DNA of 60,482 nt from JAWXBT01 sp964523015 (GTDB lineage Bacteria > Bdellovibrionota_C > UBA2361 > J135). Shown in pieces: positions 58,370-60,482 of this stretch. The notes beneath the pieces were generated by a model. The model was not told the DNA's origin, searched no databases, and saw nothing but the letters and a program-made list of their open reading frames with translations. The translations under genes were made by a program, and so were the position numbers. Location of the stretch: the NCBI GenBank assembly GCA_964523015.1, contig CAZFXN010000012.1, positions 1 through 60,482 of the forward strand, read 5' to 3'. The number at the start of each line of letters is the position of its first letter. Position 1 is the first letter of the stretch.

Positions 58370-59530
58370 TCATTGCCCAAACTGATAACGCCTCATACTA
58401 ATCCCTAATACAATCCCGATACAAAACATAGATACCATGACAGAGGTTCCCCCGTAACTAAATAATGGCAATGTAATTCCAACCACGGGCAAGACTCCAA
58501 TAACCATCCCGATATTTACAACAGCATGAAAGAGAAAGAGTGTGGCAATACCAACAACAACAAACGTAGCAAAAAGATCTCTACTTTTTAAAGCAACTCT
58601 TAATAATAAAAAAATCAGCGCACAATAAAGACTAACCACAAATGTAGATCCTAAAAATCCCCACTCCTCTGATAACACAGAAAACACAAAATCAGTGGTA
58701 TGTTCAGGTAAAAATTCTAATTGTGACTGAGTTCCCTGCATATATCCCTTACCCGAAAAAGCTCCTGAACCAACTGCTATCTTAGATTGGTTAAGATGAT
58801 ATCCACTCCCTAATGGATCTGCTGCCGGGTTAACTAATGTAAGAACTCTCTTTTTTTGATACGTATGAAGCGTTTGCCAAAGAGGCACGACAGCAATCAT
58901 GGCAGTAATTCCAAGTAGCAATAANNNNNNNNNNAGCAATAATGTCCTAGGCCTTATCCCAATAAAAAACAGAATACCGGCTCCGCATGCACCTATAGCA
59001 AGGGAAGTACCGAGATCCGGTTGTCTAATCACTAATGCCATGGGGATCGCAATTAAGAGCAGAGGCCAAAATATTCCCTTTAAAGTGAAACCTCCCGGAT
59101 TAAGTCTTGTCCGTGACAAGTAGCGAGCCATTACTAGAATCACTACCACTTTAGCCATTTCAGAGGGCTGAAAGCGAAATCCTCCGATTGGAAACCATCG
59201 CCTTGATCCATTAACAACAGTACCGAATAACAAAACTAAAATTAAAAGAATAATTGTTATTGTATAAAGAGGATAGGCAAGACGATACAAAGTTTGGTTA
59301 TTAAGAATCATCCCTACCACCATTGCCAGTAATCCAACTGCCATAAACATAAACTGCTTAGCAAAGGGTGCACTCTTTGCAGTATAAGACCAAAATCCTA
59401 GCGACTCGCCAGTTGAGTTTGGATTATACCCAGCACTATAAAGAACTATTAAGCCAGCTGCACAGATCGCTAAAACCACGAGCAAAAGATGATAATTAAA
59501 ATGATTAAAGATCCGTCTATCTATTGGCAT
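58370..59530 (-). CDS. rodA: Rod-shape-determining protein RodA, interrupted by an assembly gap
   Basis: About 386 residues of a SEDS-family membrane glycosyltransferase with ten hydrophobic helices. Conserved segments include IRQPDLGTSLAIG (the acidic Asp in a SEDS loop), LTLVNPAADPLGSGYHLNQSKIAVGSG and, near the C-terminus, FSYGGTSVMVSMFCIG. RodA polymerises peptidoglycan glycan strands during cell elongation with PBP2. Ten Ns at 58925-58934 cut the frame in the middle; the frame is the same on both sides, but the number of true bases is unknown. It is one base after the mrdA stop and overlaps nothing. Confidence 0.95.
   Translation of the reverse strand: MPIDRRIFNHFNYHLLLVVLAICAAGLIVLYSAGYNPNSTGESLGFWSYTAKSAPFAKQFMFMAVGLLAMVVGMILNNQTLYRLAYPLYTITIILLILVLLFGTVVNGSRRWFPIGGFRFQPSEMAKVVVILVMARYLSRTRLNPGGFTLKGIFWPLLLIAIPMALVIRQPDLGTSLAIGACGAGILFFIGIRPRTLLXXXXLLLLGITAMIAVVPLWQTLHTYQKKRVLTLVNPAADPLGSGYHLNQSKIAVGSGAFSGKGYMQGTQSQLEFLPEHTTDFVFSVLSEEWGFLGSTFVVSLYCALIFLLLRVALKSRDLFATFVVVGIATLFLFHAVVNIGMVIGVLPVVGITLPLFSYGGTSVMVSMFCIGIVLGISMRRYQFGQ
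58925..58934. other. Assembly gap of ten Ns inside rodA
   Basis: Ns are flanked on both sides by AGCAATAA (58917-58924 and 58935-58942). Such matching ends often mean that two contigs overlap by a few bases, so the real gap may be zero or negative. Confidence 0.97.
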
Positions 59531-59531
59531 A

Positions 59532-60482
59532 TCAATTATTCTGTTTCTTTAAGCTTTCAAAATACGCCTCTAGCACCTGTTTAGCGACTGGAGCAGCAGC
59601 AGCACCTCCATGCCCTCCATTTTCTACTAAAACTGCAACTGCAATTTTAGGAGCATCTGCCGGGGCATATGCAGTAAACCAAGCATGATCTTCAAAATCA
59701 CCCCCTGCTTTATGATAAACGAGGGAAACAACCTGAGCAGTACCTGTTTTACCAGCTACAATAATATCAGGAAACGCTGTCAACTTGGACCGTCCTCCGG
59801 TTCCCCTCTTATCATTAACTACTCCAACCAGTCCTAGCTCTACATACTTAAGGGCTTTTTCATTTAGTTTTGTCTCTGAAAGCACCTCTGGGGCAAAGTC
59901 ATATAACATTCGATCATCGCCACCTTTAATCTTTAATACGACCTGTGGTTTGAGAACTTTTCCACCATTTATCAATGCCGAAATTGCCCTAGCAATTTGG
60001 ATCGGCGTTGTAAGAACGGCTCCCTGGCCAATTGCAACAGATAAGTTTTCTCCGGGGTACCAAATCTTATCTTCCGGTTTACGAAAATATTTTCTCTTCC
60101 ACTCAGTCGACGGAATAAGCCCACTATTCTCGTGAGCAATATTTAATCCAGTTGGCATTCCAAGACCAAGATAGGTTGCATATCTGTGAATAGTATCAAC
60201 CCCTAACTTAACTCCCAAAATATAGAAATAGGTATCACAAGATTGAATCATTGCCGTTTCAGCATTTACATATCCATGACCAGCTGCTTTATGACAACGA
60301 TACCGTCGTCCAGCAAATGAGTAATAACCTGGGCAAAAAACTGTTTCCTGAGGCGAAACGACCCCTTCGGTAAGACCAGCTAATGCCGTTACGATTTTAA
60401 AAACTGATCCAGGGGGATAAGCAGCCTGAAGCGCTCTATTTGAAAGTTTTTTTGTGAGAGGGGATGAGAGATCCTTCCAAAC
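59532..60482 (-). CDS. mrdA: Penicillin-binding protein 2 (C-terminal part; N-terminus outside window)
   Basis: The frame is open from base 60482 (the window edge) down to the stop at 59532, 316 residues, so the N-terminal portion lies beyond the right edge. The catalytic motifs of class B PBPs are present: SxxK in PPGSVFKIV, the SxN-equivalent in SCDTYFY, and KTGTAQ near the C-terminus. PBP2 crosslinks peptidoglycan in cell elongation and works with RodA, whose gene follows one base later. A spurious shorter frame starts at an internal Met (60251). Confidence 0.97.
   Translation of the reverse strand, partial: VWKDLSSPLTKKLSNRALQAAYPPGSVFKIVTALAGLTEGVVSPQETVFCPGYYSFAGRRYRCHKAAGHGYVNAETAMIQSCDTYFYILGVKLGVDTIHRYATYLGLGMPTGLNIAHENSGLIPSTEWKRKYFRKPEDKIWYPGENLSVAIGQGAVLTTPIQIARAISALINGGKVLKPQVVLKIKGGDDRMLYDFAPEVLSETKLNEKALKYVELGLVGVVNDKRGTGGRSKLTAFPDIIVAGKTGTAQVVSLVYHKAGGDFEDHAWFTAYAPADAPKIAVAVLVENGGHGGAAAAPVAKQVLEAYFESLKKQNN

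Overview
The window is about 60 kb of AT-rich DNA from a Gram-negative, two-membrane bacterium. The envelope markers are a Wzm/Wzt polysaccharide exporter, TonB-ExbB-ExbD with an outer-membrane receptor, lipoproteins, an LppC-like activator and RodA/PBP2. A minor-pilin/PilB operon, a trmD-linked SPOUT methyltransferase and a grpE-dnaK-dnaJ-lon cluster would suit a lineage from the former Deltaproteobacteria or a related candidate phylum. No rRNA or tRNA was seen, so the placement is inference. A run of ten Ns inside rodA shows this is a scaffolded draft or metagenome assembly. Several genes start with GTG or TTG.

Left part (1-14.5 kb). A VWA/TadG-like surface protein runs off the left edge. 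Next comes a minus-strand polysaccharide locus: GT-C glycosyltransferase with a discoidin-like domain, two GT4 glycosyltransferases, Wzm permease, Wzt ATPase. It is followed by a hypoxanthine-type phosphoribosyltransferase. Between about 9.5 and 12 kb lies an accessory patch with a GNAT remnant, an orphan Phd-like antitoxin, a Rossmann-fold protein of unknown role and about 490 bases without a convincing gene. A lipoprotein, an M48 metalloprotease and a DxD glycosyltransferase follow.

Centre-left (14.8-24 kb) is mostly housekeeping on the plus strand: a helical protein, ffh, metG, rpsP, trmD, a SPOUT RNA methyltransferase and a SAM hydroxide adenosyltransferase. uppP lies on the minus strand.

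Centre (24-32.5 kb) holds the most distinctive block. One minus-strand run encodes three prepilin-like proteins, a membrane protein, a PilB/GspE motor ATPase fused to a C-terminal response-regulator receiver, and a large hybrid histidine kinase. The kinase carries a receiver without its Asp and a second Hpt domain without its His. This looks like a pilus or pseudopilus wired directly to a phosphorelay.

Right part (32.6-60.5 kb). A GT2 glycosyltransferase is paired with a DUF4922 histidine-triad-like protein, followed by a 146-bp cruciform-forming inverted repeat. Then come ssb, an exported HExxH protein, lon, an LppC-like lipoprotein, dnaJ, dnaK and grpE. recO, SYLF, FmdB, YggT, FKBP, YggS, Maf, DAHP synthase and an unusual IMP dehydrogenase resembling the Tritrichomonas type follow. 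A TonB metal-uptake operon and the rodA-mrdA pair close the window.

A theme across the window is short tandem duplication. Repeats of 9, 12, 13, 15 and 20 bp occur in at least eight places; four are 12-bp in-frame arrays or duplications inside unrelated genes, mostly near their 3' ends.
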